Below are positions 16,650-25,461 of a DNA stretch of 56,178 nucleotides, piece by piece (within the stretch, counting starts at the first letter, position 1; each line of letters starts with the position of its first letter). Source of the stretch: a bacterium (GTDB taxonomy: Bacteria > SZUA-79 > Acidulodesulfobacterales > Acidulodesulfobacteraceae). The translations under genes were made by a program, and so were the position numbers. The notes below the pieces were generated by a model, which worked only from the letters and a program-made list of their open reading frames with translations, did no database searches and had not been told where the DNA came from. The stretch is from contig JAJZJX010000010.1 of assembly GCA_021850985.1 (NCBI GenBank), forward strand, positions 1 to 56,178. The letters run 5' to 3'.

Positions 16650-18224
16650 TCACGGCATTTTGCCGCCGACTATAAGATATTTCAGGTCTTTATCGGTGAA
16701 TTTGACTCCGCCTCCGAGATAAATAGACCTTTGAGAATTATCGGTTAAATTATCGTATCCGGCGTCTAAAAAAATATGCCTGTAAAAAGTATAAGCTACG
16801 CCGGCGTTAATATCCTCGCTGACGCCGTTATTATCCGAATTAAAGCCGAATGCTCTTGCGTAAATTTTTAAATTTTTACCGGTATCCGGCACGTAATAAT
16901 TTACGCCGACGGCACCCGTAGAGTAAAGCAATCCGGCAAGAAGCGTAAAATTATAAAAATTTTTGGCTATTAACGCATTAAATTTAATACTGTTGGAATA
17001 GCTGTACTGGGTAGTATTAGTAGTAACGCTTGAAGGATAAAACTGCCCGGACGGAGGATTATTGGTAGTATAAGTAGTTGTCTGCGTTTCTCCGTAAGTA
17101 TTTCCGTAACCCATAGGAACCGAAGCAACGCCGAGTTCGTAATAATGCCCTGGTGACGGCTCAAGTTTAACGTTTACTTGCGATACCGAACCTTCGCTTC
17201 TTGCAAGATATTGGGAGCTCATATTGACTTTTACTCTGAATCTGCTGTACCCGCCTACGATATTATTAATACCTTTTAGCGAACCGTTTAAATTTTCGTA
17301 AACTGAATTTCTGTTGACCAATTTTCCGATAGTTCCTTGTCCATTGTTTATTTTAGAAGAAATTCCATAAAGTTCGTTAAGCGTAAGTTTTAATTTTTTT
17401 GTATCTGCATTTATATTTTTAAGGCTTCCGTTTATATTTCTTCTGTTCTTCGCGACTATATCGTTTAAATTTTTAGAAAGGCCTTTTATGCTATGGGTTA
17501 TAGAAGGAAGTTCTTTTCTTAAATTATAAGATATTGCATTAAAATTATGGATGGTTCTTGTAATAGCGGCGTCGTTTTGAACGGTTAATCCGTTAATATG
17601 CCTTGAAATTGCGGCAAAATTGGACAGAATAACGTCTACGTTTCTCTGGTTTACATATACAAGCCTGTTTAAATTTTCCGAAAGCGTAGCGATATTGTGC
17701 AAAATTGCTTTAATATTCTTTTCGCCCGTCTTAGTTCCTATTGAGTTTTTTAGAGATTTTGAAACTTTCTCGAGATCGCCTGCCGTTTTTGAAAACTTGG
17801 TTATCAAGCCCGACATGCTTTGAGGCGACATTTCGCTTCTTATAACTTCCTTATTCAATACTTTGGACTGCCCCGGCCGTTCTCCGGCTGCCGGAGAAAT
17901 TGCAATATAAGATTCGCCGAGTAAACTCAAGGATCTTATAGATGCAATATATTGAGGATAAACTTTATATTTTGAGTTAATAGTCATATAAACTCTCGCT
18001 AACCCTTTTTCTAAACTTATTTTTTCTACCGAACCTATTTTTATGCCGGCCATAGTAACAGAAGTTCCTGCGCCTATACCGCTTGCGGATTTAAAATAAG
18101 CAGAAATTACGTAGGTAGGCTGCTTAAAAATATGTATCTTGCCTACTTTAAAGGAAAAATATGCAAGTATCGCAAGCACTATTACTACAAAAATACCTAC
18201 TTTTGTTTCTTTATTGATATTCAT
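16650..18224 (-). CDS. mlaD: MCE-domain lipid-transport protein MlaD with large C-terminal extension
   Basis: Substrate-binding component of an Mla-type phospholipid transporter across the periplasm. Residues about 8-28 form a membrane anchor; the MCE domain follows (about 38-115: FKSASGIGAGTSVTMAGIKI, SLLGESYIAISP). A long helical, asparagine-rich segment runs to about residue 310. The last 200 residues are rich in alternating hydrophobic and aromatic positions (FNALIAKNFYNFTLLAGLLY, YLGGGVKFTDKDL), resembling outer-membrane beta strands. E. coli MlaD is only about 180 residues, so this is a long form. It lies 26 bp after mlaF. A C-terminal barrel reaching the outer membrane is inference. 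Confidence 0.88.
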   Translation of the reverse strand: MNINKETKVGIFVVIVLAILAYFSFKVGKIHIFKQPTYVISAYFKSASGIGAGTSVTMAGIKIGSVEKISLEKGLARVYMTINSKYKVYPQYIASIRSLSLLGESYIAISPAAGERPGQSKVLNKEVIRSEMSPQSMSGLITKFSKTAGDLEKVSKSLKNSIGTKTGEKNIKAILHNIATLSENLNRLVYVNQRNVDVILSNFAAISRHINGLTVQNDAAITRTIHNFNAISYNLRKELPSITHSIKGLSKNLNDIVAKNRRNINGSLKNINADTKKLKLTLNELYGISSKINNGQGTIGKLVNRNSVYENLNGSLKGINNIVGGYSRFRVKVNMSSQYLARSEGSVSQVNVKLEPSPGHYYELGVASVPMGYGNTYGETQTTTYTTNNPPSGQFYPSSVTTNTTQYSYSNSIKFNALIAKNFYNFTLLAGLLYSTGAVGVNYYVPDTGKNLKIYARAFGFNSDNNGVSEDINAGVAYTFYRHIFLDAGYDNLTDNSQRSIYLGGGVKFTDKDLKYLIVGGKMP

Positions 18225-18250
18225 AAGCCAAAAATTTAAAATATATAAAA

Positions 18251-18994
18251 TTAAATAGAAATAGGCCCTTCCATACTTCCGGATACAAATTGTTTTACTA
18301 TCGGATTAACCGAATTTTTGAAATCTTCCGCTTGTCCGTATTCTATTATTTTACCTTCATAAAGCATTGCTATTATATCCCCCGTCTTATAAGCACCGGC
18401 TATATCGTGGCTTATAATTATTCCGGTAAAATTAAATTTATCGTGCATAGATATAATCAGGTTATTGATAACATCCGACATAATTGGGTCTAATCCCGTG
18501 GTGGGTTCGTCAAAAAGCATTATCTCCGGATTAAGTATCAGTGCCCTCGCTACCCCCACTCTTTTTCTCATACCGCCCGATATTTCGGATGGCATTTTCT
18601 TGTCATGGCCTTCCAAACCGACGTCTTCTAATACGGAAAATACTTTTTCCTTAATTTCATTTTCGGAAATTTTCAGATGCCGCCTCAAAGGAAATGCAAC
18701 ATTTTCAAAAACATTTAAGGAATCCAGCAATGCGCCGTCCTGAAAAACCATTCCGAATTTTTTTCTTACTTCGTTAAGTTCTTTCTTATTTAAAAGATTT
18801 ATATCTAAGCCGTTTATTAAAACTCTGCCGGAATCGGGCTGCATAAGCCCTATTATATGCTTAAGCATGACGCTTTTCCCGCCGCCGCTCCTGCCTATTA
18901 CTACCGTTATTTTTTTATCCTCGAATTTTATATTTAAATCGTCTAAAACTTTTATTCCGTTAAAAGATTTCGACAATTTGTCTAAAATAATCAT
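18251..18994 (-). CDS. mlaF: Mla-type ABC transporter ATP-binding protein
   Basis: ATPase of the lipid transporter. The protein has Walker [11 protein letters not shown]-loop [15 protein letters not shown], signature [14 protein letters not shown], Walker [14 protein letters not shown] and the switch histidine in IIISHD. SGGMRKR and the sequence around the Q-loop are characteristic of the MlaF family. The frame extends to an ATG at 19024, but the ATG at 18994 ([11 protein letters not shown]) matches the usual family start; neither has a convincing Shine-Dalgarno sequence. It lies between mlaE and mlaD in the same direction, the standard order E-F-D. Confidence 0.94.
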   Translation of the reverse strand: MIILDKLSKSFNGIKVLDDLNIKFEDKKITVVIGRSGGGKSVMLKHIIGLMQPDSGRVLINGLDINLLNKKELNEVRKKFGMVFQDGALLDSLNVFENVAFPLRRHLKISENEIKEKVFSVLEDVGLEGHDKKMPSEISGGMRKRVGVARALILNPEIMLFDEPTTGLDPIMSDVINNLIISMHDKFNFTGIIISHDIAGAYKTGDIIAMLYEGKIIEYGQAEDFKNSVNPIVKQFVSGSMEGPISI

Positions 18995-19113
18995 AAAAAA
19001 ATAAATTATAAATACTTTGCGCAATGCAAACTGTTATAGGCCAAGAAATAACGTTATATCTATATTTGAATATTTATAATTATATACCTGTAAGTAAAAT
19101 TAATCAATTTGGA

Positions 19114-19902
19114 CTAAAACAAAATCGACGTCAAAATATAATCGGCAAATAAAATATAAACGGAACTTAACACTACCGCCTGAGTAGTAAATTTTCCTAC
19201 GCCCTTAGCGCCTCCGGAAGTCTGAAAACCTTTATAAGTACTTATAATAGACAATATAGCGCCGAAAAATACCGCTTTTAACAAGCCGTTATATATATCG
19301 CTAAGTTTAATGTACTGGTATATTTTATCTATATAAGTTACGTGATTTAATCCTAAAAAATAAACATAAACAATATACCCGCCTATAATTCCTATTAAAG
19401 AACATAACACCGCCATTACGGGAAGCATTATCATTGCTGCAATAACACGGGGAACGGAAAGGAAATAATAAGGATCTACCGCCATAACCTCTAAAGCGTC
19501 TATCTGTTCCGTCACCTTCATAGTTCCTATTTCTGAAGCCATGGAAGAACCGCATCTGGCGGTAATCATAAGAGCGGTGAGAACCGGCCCCAGTTCCCTC
19601 AGCATAGACAGGGCTACGGTAGGTCCTATCATATACGTAACGCCTACTATTTTAGCTGCGTAATAGGCTTGCAAAGACAAAACCATTCCGGTAAAAAGAC
19701 CGGTTAATCCTACGACGTAGAATGAATCCATGCCGATAAATATCATCTGGTCTATAAGATTTTCTAAGTTAACGAAATATGCGGCTATGGAAAGTATCAT
19801 ATCCCACATATAAATAACTATTGAGCCGAGTTCGTTAACGGTGTATATAACGAAATTGCCTATTTTTTCAAACGGGCTCAGCAGTTTAATTGCTATATTC
19901 AT
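19114..19902 (-). CDS. mlaE: Mla-type ABC transporter permease
   Basis: Inner-membrane permease of the Mla/MCE lipid transporter. The 262-residue protein has five to six hydrophobic helices and the conserved family core LRELGPVLTALMITARCGSS, then ASEIGTMKVTEQIDALEVMA and VPRVIAAMIMLPVM. These are hallmarks of MlaE/YrbE permeases. It is the first gene of the mlaE-mlaF-mlaD set; the gap to mlaF is about 90-120 bp depending on the mlaF start. The HNH nuclease gene lies 43 bp upstream in the same direction. No mlaB or mlaC is in the window. Confidence 0.95.
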   Translation of the reverse strand: MNIAIKLLSPFEKIGNFVIYTVNELGSIVIYMWDMILSIAAYFVNLENLIDQMIFIGMDSFYVVGLTGLFTGMVLSLQAYYAAKIVGVTYMIGPTVALSMLRELGPVLTALMITARCGSSMASEIGTMKVTEQIDALEVMAVDPYYFLSVPRVIAAMIMLPVMAVLCSLIGIIGGYIVYVYFLGLNHVTYIDKIYQYIKLSDIYNGLLKAVFFGAILSIISTYKGFQTSGGAKGVGKFTTQAVVLSSVYILFADYILTSILF

Positions 19903-19945
19903 AGTTTAAGGAAAAAGCTTTTTTTATTTTAAATATTTTGAAAAT

Positions 19946-20557
19946 TTACGACTCTTCCAATTCGACGTGCCAGTATGCATTATCGACAATATTTAGAAAC
20001 GGCATCCATTCCTTATACATAATATTTGTAAGGGAAATATGATAGTACGGCGACCATTCCGGTTTCCTCGGTTTCTTGATAAGTTTCATGCCGGCTTGTT
20101 CCGGCGTTCTTCCGCCTTTAATTCTATTGCAGTTTATGCAGCTGCATACGACGTTTTCCCAAGACGAAACGCCTCCAGACATTCTGGGTATAACGTGGTC
20201 TAAATTCAGCTCATTTTTTTTAAATTCTTTTCCGCAATATTGGCATCTGTTATTATCTCTTAAAAAAATGTTGGCTCTTGAAAATTTTATGTACCTTTTA
20301 GGAAGTTTATCGTAATTAACCAATATTATAACTCTTGGAATCCTGATAGCCCTACCTATCAGTCCTATGGAACCGCTTTTTTCGCTTACCGCAAGGTCCT
20401 GCCAAGAATCAAAACTGAACGTTCTGTAATTTTCGTCCACCGCCTTGGCGATATCTTGATAAAGAAGTATCAGCGCTCTTTTGAGAGACGTAACGTGAAC
20501 CGGCAAAAAAGACTTATTTAAGACTAAAACGCTTGAAGACAGCATAAAAATATCCAA
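19946..20557 (-). CDS. HNH endonuclease family protein
   Basis: A 203-residue protein of the widespread, chromosomal HNH family. The N-terminal 90 residues begin LVLNKSFLPVHVTSLKRALI, typical of this group. The nuclease module starts at about residue 108 with CQYCGKEF, followed by LDHVIPRMSGG (catalytic His), WENVVCSCINCN (second zinc pair) and N-x-KGGRTPEQA. The zinc cysteines and catalytic DH are all present. Its role is not known. The family is often single-copy and stably inherited, so it is not by itself evidence of a mobile element. It precedes mlaE by 43 bp. Confidence 0.88.
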   Translation of the reverse strand: MDIFMLSSSVLVLNKSFLPVHVTSLKRALILLYQDIAKAVDENYRTFSFDSWQDLAVSEKSGSIGLIGRAIRIPRVIILVNYDKLPKRYIKFSRANIFLRDNNRCQYCGKEFKKNELNLDHVIPRMSGGVSSWENVVCSCINCNRIKGGRTPEQAGMKLIKKPRKPEWSPYYHISLTNIMYKEWMPFLNIVDNAYWHVELEES

Positions 20558-20724
20558 ATTTAAAGGTTAGAGTTTATTCTTCCTTTTTCAGGCTTATGAC
20601 GACGCGCCGCTAAATTTAATTTGCGTCTCCATAACATAATATGCAATATTTTTACTTTAAAAATTGTATAAAAACGTATTTTTATAATTTTAGTTATATA
20701 TTATACCAATAAAACAAAATAAAA

Positions 20725-20777
20725 ACCACCCCGTCGGCCGAAGGCCGCCACCACTCCTTTAAAAAGGAGGGGAACTA
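20725..20777. repeat. ACCACCCCGTCGGCC repeat, copy 1 (downstream of selA)
   Basis: About 53 bp with two small hairpins: CGGCC-GAA-GGCCG and CTCCTTT-AA-AAAGGAG. A related direct copy lies at 22337-22390, so selA is bracketed by both. It is in the 275-bp gap between selA and the HNH gene; the rest of that gap is AT-rich with no gene visible. GC content is far above the surroundings. Confidence 0.7.
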
Positions 20778-20832
20778 AATATTTTGTTCGCATACATATT
20801 ATTTATCGTCGGCATAAATATAAAAACGCAAA

Positions 20833-22284
20833 TCAGACAAATGTTATTGCGGCGAGTATATCGTTGAAATCGCAGGGGAAAACGGTCCGCATATCGAGCC
20901 TGAACTCTCCGTTTTTTATTTTGCCTATGACTGGAGTTTTAGCTTTTCTAAATATTTCGGCTATGCCGGATGCGCCGATTTTTTTATGAATTATGGATAT
21001 CGAGTACGTTTTAAGTTCGTAATCGGGAAGGGCTCCGCCGCCAACGAGGCTGGAATCCCTGATTATTTTAAATTCAAACAGGGATTTGTCTATATTTTCT
21101 GATCTTTTAACTAAATTTAAAAGTTTTAAGGCTTTCCGTTTTATTTCCGATTCGGATTGGGCGATAAGAAAAAGCGTAGGAATATTTTTAACCGCCCTGT
21201 CGGTATCTAAATATTCGAAAAGAACGGCTTCGAGTCCTGCAAGGGTCATTTTGTCTATTCTAAAAGCCCTGTTTAACGGATTTGAGGCTATTCTGTCAAT
21301 GTATTCGGCTTTTCCGGCTATTATTCCGGCCTGAGGTCCGCCGAGAAGTTTGTCGCCGCTGAAAGTAACGACATCAACCCCGTTCCCTAAGACCTCTTGC
21401 GCGGTAGGCTCATACGGCAGTTCGAATTTTCTTACATCTACGAAACTTCCGGAGCCGAGATCCTCCATTACGGGAATGCCGTGCTTTTTGGCCATGGATG
21501 CGATATCTTTTCCCGAAGGGCTTGCAGTAAAGCCTACTATCCTGAAATTGCTTTGATGCACTTTTAACAATAAAGCCGTATTTTCGTTTATGGCAGATTC
21601 ATAATCGCTCAGTTTAGTTTTGTTGGTAGCCCCGACCTCTATCAAGACCGCTCCGGAAGCAGACATAATATCCGGTATCCTGAACGAGCCGCCTATCTCT
21701 ACCAGTTCGCCCCTTGAAACTACGACCTCTTTTTTTGCTCCCGAACAAAACGTGGAAAGCGACATAAATACAGCCGCAGCATTATTGTTTACTACTATGG
21801 CTTTTTCGCATTTTAAAATTTTTTTAAGAAGGTATTCTACGTGCGAATATCTTTTTCCTCTTTTTCCCTCAGAAAGATTGAACTCCAGATTAGAGTACGA
21901 AGAGGATATTTTTGAAATATTTTCCAATGCGCTTTTCGGTAAAATAGAGCGCCCTAAATTCGTGTGGATAACGACTCCCGTTCCGTTAACGACTCTCTTT
22001 AAAGCGAATGAAAAATCGTTTAAAACTTCATGGAGTTTTTTTATAAAAAATTCTGCGTCAAGTTTAGATAGGTTTTCCGAAATACTCCGCTCAAATCCGT
22101 TCTGCATCGACTCGATAATTTTTTTCTTTTCGGATTCTATTAAATTTTCTATTTTATCTTTTATAAATTCATAAGGGAAAGATTTATATATCTGAGAGTC
22201 CTTAATTCCTTCCAGCACAGACTGGACGCTTGGAAGCCGCCTCAATATTTCGTTTTTATTTTTATTTTTATTTTTAATTTCCAT
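20833..22284 (-). CDS. selA: L-seryl-tRNA(Sec) selenium transferase
   Basis: PLP-dependent decameric enzyme that converts seryl-tRNA(Sec) to selenocysteinyl-tRNA(Sec) using selenophosphate from SelD. The 483-residue protein has the SelA N-terminal segment RRLPSVQSVLEG, GTGVVIHTNLGRS, AIVVNNNAAAVF, RGELVEIGGSFRIPDIM and the PLP-lysine motif FSGDKLLGGPQAG (Lys312). Length is slightly above the usual 460. selB and selC (tRNA-Sec) are not in the window, although selD is 4.2 kb away on the same strand. The gene is flanked by two related GC-rich repeats. Confidence 0.96.
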   Translation of the reverse strand: MEIKNKNKNKNEILRRLPSVQSVLEGIKDSQIYKSFPYEFIKDKIENLIESEKKKIIESMQNGFERSISENLSKLDAEFFIKKLHEVLNDFSFALKRVVNGTGVVIHTNLGRSILPKSALENISKISSSYSNLEFNLSEGKRGKRYSHVEYLLKKILKCEKAIVVNNNAAAVFMSLSTFCSGAKKEVVVSRGELVEIGGSFRIPDIMSASGAVLIEVGATNKTKLSDYESAINENTALLLKVHQSNFRIVGFTASPSGKDIASMAKKHGIPVMEDLGSGSFVDVRKFELPYEPTAQEVLGNGVDVVTFSGDKLLGGPQAGIIAGKAEYIDRIASNPLNRAFRIDKMTLAGLEAVLFEYLDTDRAVKNIPTLFLIAQSESEIKRKALKLLNLVKRSENIDKSLFEFKIIRDSSLVGGGALPDYELKTYSISIIHKKIGASGIAEIFRKAKTPVIGKIKNGEFRLDMRTVFPCDFNDILAAITFV

Positions 22285-22336
22285 ATTTTATATAATATCA
22301 ATATCTCGGAAAAGGCGTCGGATTTATTTTCCGCTA

Positions 22337-22390
22337 ACCACCCCGTCGGCCTTTGGCCGACACTCCTCCTTTTTCAAAGGAGCAGAGCTA
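22337..22390. repeat. ACCACCCCGTCGGCC repeat, copy 2 (upstream of selA)
   Basis: Same orientation and architecture as the copy at 20725-20777: CGGCC-TTT-GGCCG hairpin followed by a CTCCTTT...AAAGGAG hairpin. It lies 53 bp upstream of the selA start codon. Confidence 0.7.
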
Positions 22391-22422
22391 AGCCGGGAAA
22401 TTAATCTAATGGCTTTTCCATA

Positions 22423-22435
22423 AATTCTGTCCCCG
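22423..22435. repeat. Half copy of palindromic repeat family A
   Basis: AATTCTGTCCCCG, one arm only of the family A palindrome, just downstream of the recO stop codon. It appears to be a decayed copy. Confidence 0.5.
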
Positions 22436-22446
22436 TCTCAAATTGA

Positions 22447-23244
22447 TTAAACAGTTTCAAAAGATTTAAGTCTTTTTCCCGTATGAAACGTCAAAAAATC
22501 ACGTAAAAACGCCGAACAATCCATAAGTATATCTTCTTTTACGTTAAGTTTATTTATTATAGAAATATCGGATTCTATCATTAAATTAGACAGATTTATA
22601 AAATTAACCGGCATTTTTTTAATTTCTAAATATTTAAAGCCGTTATTTTTATCGTTAGCGCAAGGACTGCATATAACGCCTCCTTTTTTAAGGCTGAATC
22701 CAAATTCGTTATACGCATTATTTTTACCGCAGATTATACAGTCGGTGAAATTAGGATAAATTCCGGTAAATTTAAGAAGATTGGCAATAAAAAAAATTTC
22801 AAATTTAAGAAGAATAGGGTTTAAAGGCGTTTGCCTGCTATCCTGAGAATTTAAAGTTTCTAATTTATTAAGTCCGGTATAAATATTTTTTATAAGATTA
22901 AATATATTTTTGTTTACGTCTCTTTCCTGGCACAAGACTCTTGAAATCTCGATAAGTTTAGTTAAAAAAAGATATACGTCTATATTTTTTCTAAGATTTT
23001 TATAATCCTCTACAAGATCTACTTCATATAATATATCCAGCGTCATGCCTGGTTTTTCGTAGAATTTGATATTAGTCAGCATAGCCGGTTCTAATTTTCC
23101 CAGAAACCTTTTTTTGCTCTTCCTTGCGTTATTCGCAAAACAAGTAATTTTCCCGTAATCTTCCGTTATATAGCTTAAAAGCAGATCCGCTTCATTCATT
23201 TTTTTTGCGTATATAACAAATCCTTTCGTAGAATGAAGTTTCAT
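22447..23244 (-). CDS. recO: DNA repair protein RecO
   Basis: Recombination mediator that with RecR helps load RecA on SSB-coated DNA. The 265-residue protein has the N-terminal OB fold (KGFVIYAKKMNEADLLLSYITEDYG, about 7-31) with the basic ARKSKKRFLGKLEP stretch. A helical domain carries a zinc finger CIICGKN...CSPCAND (about residues 172-200). Length fits the family. The neighbours are selA and a small SMR-like transporter gene; no functional link is evident. Confidence 0.93.
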   Translation of the reverse strand: MKLHSTKGFVIYAKKMNEADLLLSYITEDYGKITCFANNARKSKKRFLGKLEPAMLTNIKFYEKPGMTLDILYEVDLVEDYKNLRKNIDVYLFLTKLIEISRVLCQERDVNKNIFNLIKNIYTGLNKLETLNSQDSRQTPLNPILLKFEIFFIANLLKFTGIYPNFTDCIICGKNNAYNEFGFSLKKGGVICSPCANDKNNGFKYLEIKKMPVNFINLSNLMIESDISIINKLNVKEDILMDCSAFLRDFLTFHTGKRLKSFETV

Positions 23245-23288
23245 ATGTTTTATTACTCCCGATACTTAATACTTTAAACTTAGAATAA

Positions 23289-23657
23289 TCATTTGCCCGA
23301 ATTAAATATAATAAATATGCCGAATATAATAATAAAAACGCCTACCCATCTCTTAAGGCTCACTTTTTCTTTTAAAAATATTTTAGAAAGAAGAACGACT
23401 AGAACATAACCTCCCGACAACATTGGATAAGCTATAGAAAGAGGCAGGGAAGACAATGCCAGCAGGTAAAATATAGTCGCAAAAAAAAGCATAATAAGAG
23501 CAAAAAAAATATAGCCGTTAAAAAAAACGAGTACTGATTTTATGCCTATTTTTAGATGCTCTTTTTTTATTTTTCCGGATCCTATTTTTTGAAAAATCTG
23601 CCCTATAGATGTAAAGACCAGTGCAAAACCTATAAAAATGTAAGACGTTAATATCAT
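23289..23657 (-). CDS. Small EamA/SMR-type membrane transporter
   Basis: A protein of about 122 residues with four predicted membrane helices. SMR-like features include GFALVFTSIGQIFQKIGSG near the N-terminus, LALSSLPLSIAYPMLSGGYVLVVL in helix 3 and LKRWVGVFIIIFGIFIIF in helix 4. The AYP-x-SGG pattern is like that of small multidrug and ArnE-type flippase subunits; substrate cannot be told. The frame extends upstream to 23690, but those 11 codons lie inside an inverted repeat, so the ATG at 23657 (MILTSYIF) is preferred. The glutamate usual in helix 1 of drug-efflux SMR proteins is not evident, favouring a lipid-linked sugar or other flippase role. Confidence 0.7.
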   Translation of the reverse strand: MILTSYIFIGFALVFTSIGQIFQKIGSGKIKKEHLKIGIKSVLVFFNGYIFFALIMLFFATIFYLLALSSLPLSIAYPMLSGGYVLVVLLSKIFLKEKVSLKRWVGVFIIIFGIFIIFNSGK

Positions 23658-23664
23658 AATTTTA

Positions 23665-23755
23665 TCAGGTGTCCGATTAATTTTTCGCAATAAACTTTAT
23701 GCGTCAATTAACTTTTTCATATGCGATGCGGAAAATAAATCTGACACCTTTCCCT
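23665..23755. repeat. Inverted-repeat element family B, full copy 1
   Basis: About 90 bp bounded by CAGGTGTCCGATTAATTTTT and its inverted partner AAAATAAATCTGACACCT. The same ends occur at 50995-51083 (full), 43266-43302 (partial) and 30386-30402 (one end). It lies between murT and the small transporter gene and runs into the possible 5' extension of the latter. Confidence 0.75.
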
Positions 23756-23762
23756 GTTTATT

Positions 23763-25253
23763 TTATTTTATACCGTTTATATATTTTTTCAACCTTAATA
23801 ATTCGGTATAAGTAGGCAGTATATATATTTTTTTTTCGTTCAAATCCGCCGTCTTAGCTTTATCCATGGTAATTCCTAAAGCTTTTTTTAAATTATATTC
23901 TACAGTTATTTTTTTAGGATTCATGCCGGCCGCTTTTAGTCTTAACGCCATATCGTAAGGCCTTAAACCCGAAATAACGACGTTTTCTATATAATCCTTA
24001 TATTTTTCAAAATCTACGTCCCATATCCATGAAACATCCCTTCCGTCGGCTGCCCTGTCGGAAAAAGCGAAAAGAACATTAACCTTAAAAGGGCTTTCCG
24101 TTAATTTTTTAAGAACGCCGGCAAATCCGGACGGATTTTTCACTAAGTCTATATTTATTTCAAAATCCCTTACCATTTTTTTATAAGATCTGCCGAATTT
24201 AGTTTTAAAATTTTCAAATGAAGTTTTTATAGTTTCATCGTCAATATTAAGAAGTTTTAAAACCGAATATGCCGCAAGATAATTTGCCGCATTATAATCT
24301 CCGGATAAAGCAGGTTTAAAGGAAAAAAAATACGGTTTTTCTTTTTTAAATTCTAAGGTTATACTGTCGGAAATATTTTGCGTTGCTTTTATATCAGGTT
24401 CATGTTCTGCAAAACCGCATTTTTCGCATTTAAAATCATATAAAAAACGGTTTACCGCACGGTCTTTTGAAGAAAACATCATGTTTTTACAGTTAGGACA
24501 GGTTACCGCATCGGACAATTCAACTACGGCGGAATTTCCGGCAGAATTAATACCGTTTGAATAATTTGATTTAAAAAATGATTCGCCGAAACCGAAATAT
24601 TTTTTATCGGCGTTTATTTCATATCCCAAAAAAGCCGCTAACGGCTCAAACGAAGGCATGACCAATGAAATTCTGCCCGAGTTATTATTTTTAAACTCTT
24701 CCGATATTTTTTTAACGGCTTTTTTTATTTCAAATACAGTAGAGTTTACTTCTCCGTATCTGTCTAGCTGATCCCTGTAAAAGTTGGTAGCCGTTATTAT
24801 TTTAGGATTTAAAATAGAACATACTGCCGGAAAAACTTTTTCGTCGCATTCCATGACTATAATGTCTGCGCTAAATTTAAAATCAAGCATTGCAATGCCT
24901 TTAATGTTCATACCGGACGATTTCGATAACCTATAAGAACCGATAACGGCCCCCAAAATTCCGTTAGTCATATTCGCGCCGTTAGAATTAAAACATACTT
25001 TTTTTCCGGAAAGTTTAATAGTTTCGGCAATAATGTTGGAAGTAGTCGTTTTTCCGTTCGTGCCTGTTACGAGTATAACGGGAATGCCGAGAGAAGTTAT
25101 ATGTTTTGCAAAATTTTCTAAAACGTCTTTATCTATTTTGCGTAAAATATGAGCCGGAAGGACGTCGCCTTCTCTTTTTAATATTTTATTTAAGACGAAT
25201 TTTAAAAAAATATATAAAAAAATTTCCGCTTTTTGTTTTTTATTAAGAATCAT
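23763..25253 (-). CDS. murT: Lipid II isoglutaminyl synthase, MurT subunit
   Basis: Mur-ligase-like subunit that, with GatD, amidates the alpha-carboxyl of D-glutamate in lipid II. The 496-residue protein has the ATP-binding motif GTNGKTTT (64-71), FNSNGANMTNGILGA, TNFYRDQLDRYGE, a zinc ribbon C252-x2-C255...C276-x2-C279, and the DUF1727 C-terminal domain with LVKNPSG (370-376) and ADGRDVSWIWD (402-412). The last holds the acidic residue thought to complete the GatD catalytic site. The zinc ribbon and DUF1727 separate it from MurC-F and folylpolyglutamate ligases. GatD is 4.2 kb away with murI between, an unusual set for a diderm. Confidence 0.92.
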   Translation of the reverse strand: MILNKKQKAEIFLYIFLKFVLNKILKREGDVLPAHILRKIDKDVLENFAKHITSLGIPVILVTGTNGKTTTSNIIAETIKLSGKKVCFNSNGANMTNGILGAVIGSYRLSKSSGMNIKGIAMLDFKFSADIIVMECDEKVFPAVCSILNPKIITATNFYRDQLDRYGEVNSTVFEIKKAVKKISEEFKNNNSGRISLVMPSFEPLAAFLGYEINADKKYFGFGESFFKSNYSNGINSAGNSAVVELSDAVTCPNCKNMMFSSKDRAVNRFLYDFKCEKCGFAEHEPDIKATQNISDSITLEFKKEKPYFFSFKPALSGDYNAANYLAAYSVLKLLNIDDETIKTSFENFKTKFGRSYKKMVRDFEINIDLVKNPSGFAGVLKKLTESPFKVNVLFAFSDRAADGRDVSWIWDVDFEKYKDYIENVVISGLRPYDMALRLKAAGMNPKKITVEYNLKKALGITMDKAKTADLNEKKIYILPTYTELLRLKKYINGIK

Positions 25254-25461
25254 AATAAAATTAATTGGTTAATTGATTTTACTTTAAATATCAAAGGCTT
25301 AATATTGATTAAAAATTAATCACTTTGATTAACTGCTTAATTTTTCTAAAATCTTTTTTCAAATTATAAGGCTTTCACAAAAGAAATTCACAGGCTTTGT
25401 AAAATTGTAATAAAAATTTAATAAAATCAAGGTGTTACATTGAAATTAATGTCTATTGACA

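Noticed and set aside
19946-20557. HNH nuclease as a sign of an intron or homing element
   Set aside because: No intron or split gene is nearby, and this family is a common stable chromosomal gene.
21620-22174. 184-codon plus-strand frame opposite selA
   Set aside because: It is antisense to a clear selA, has no family resemblance and no ribosome-binding site; long opposite-strand frames are common in this composition.
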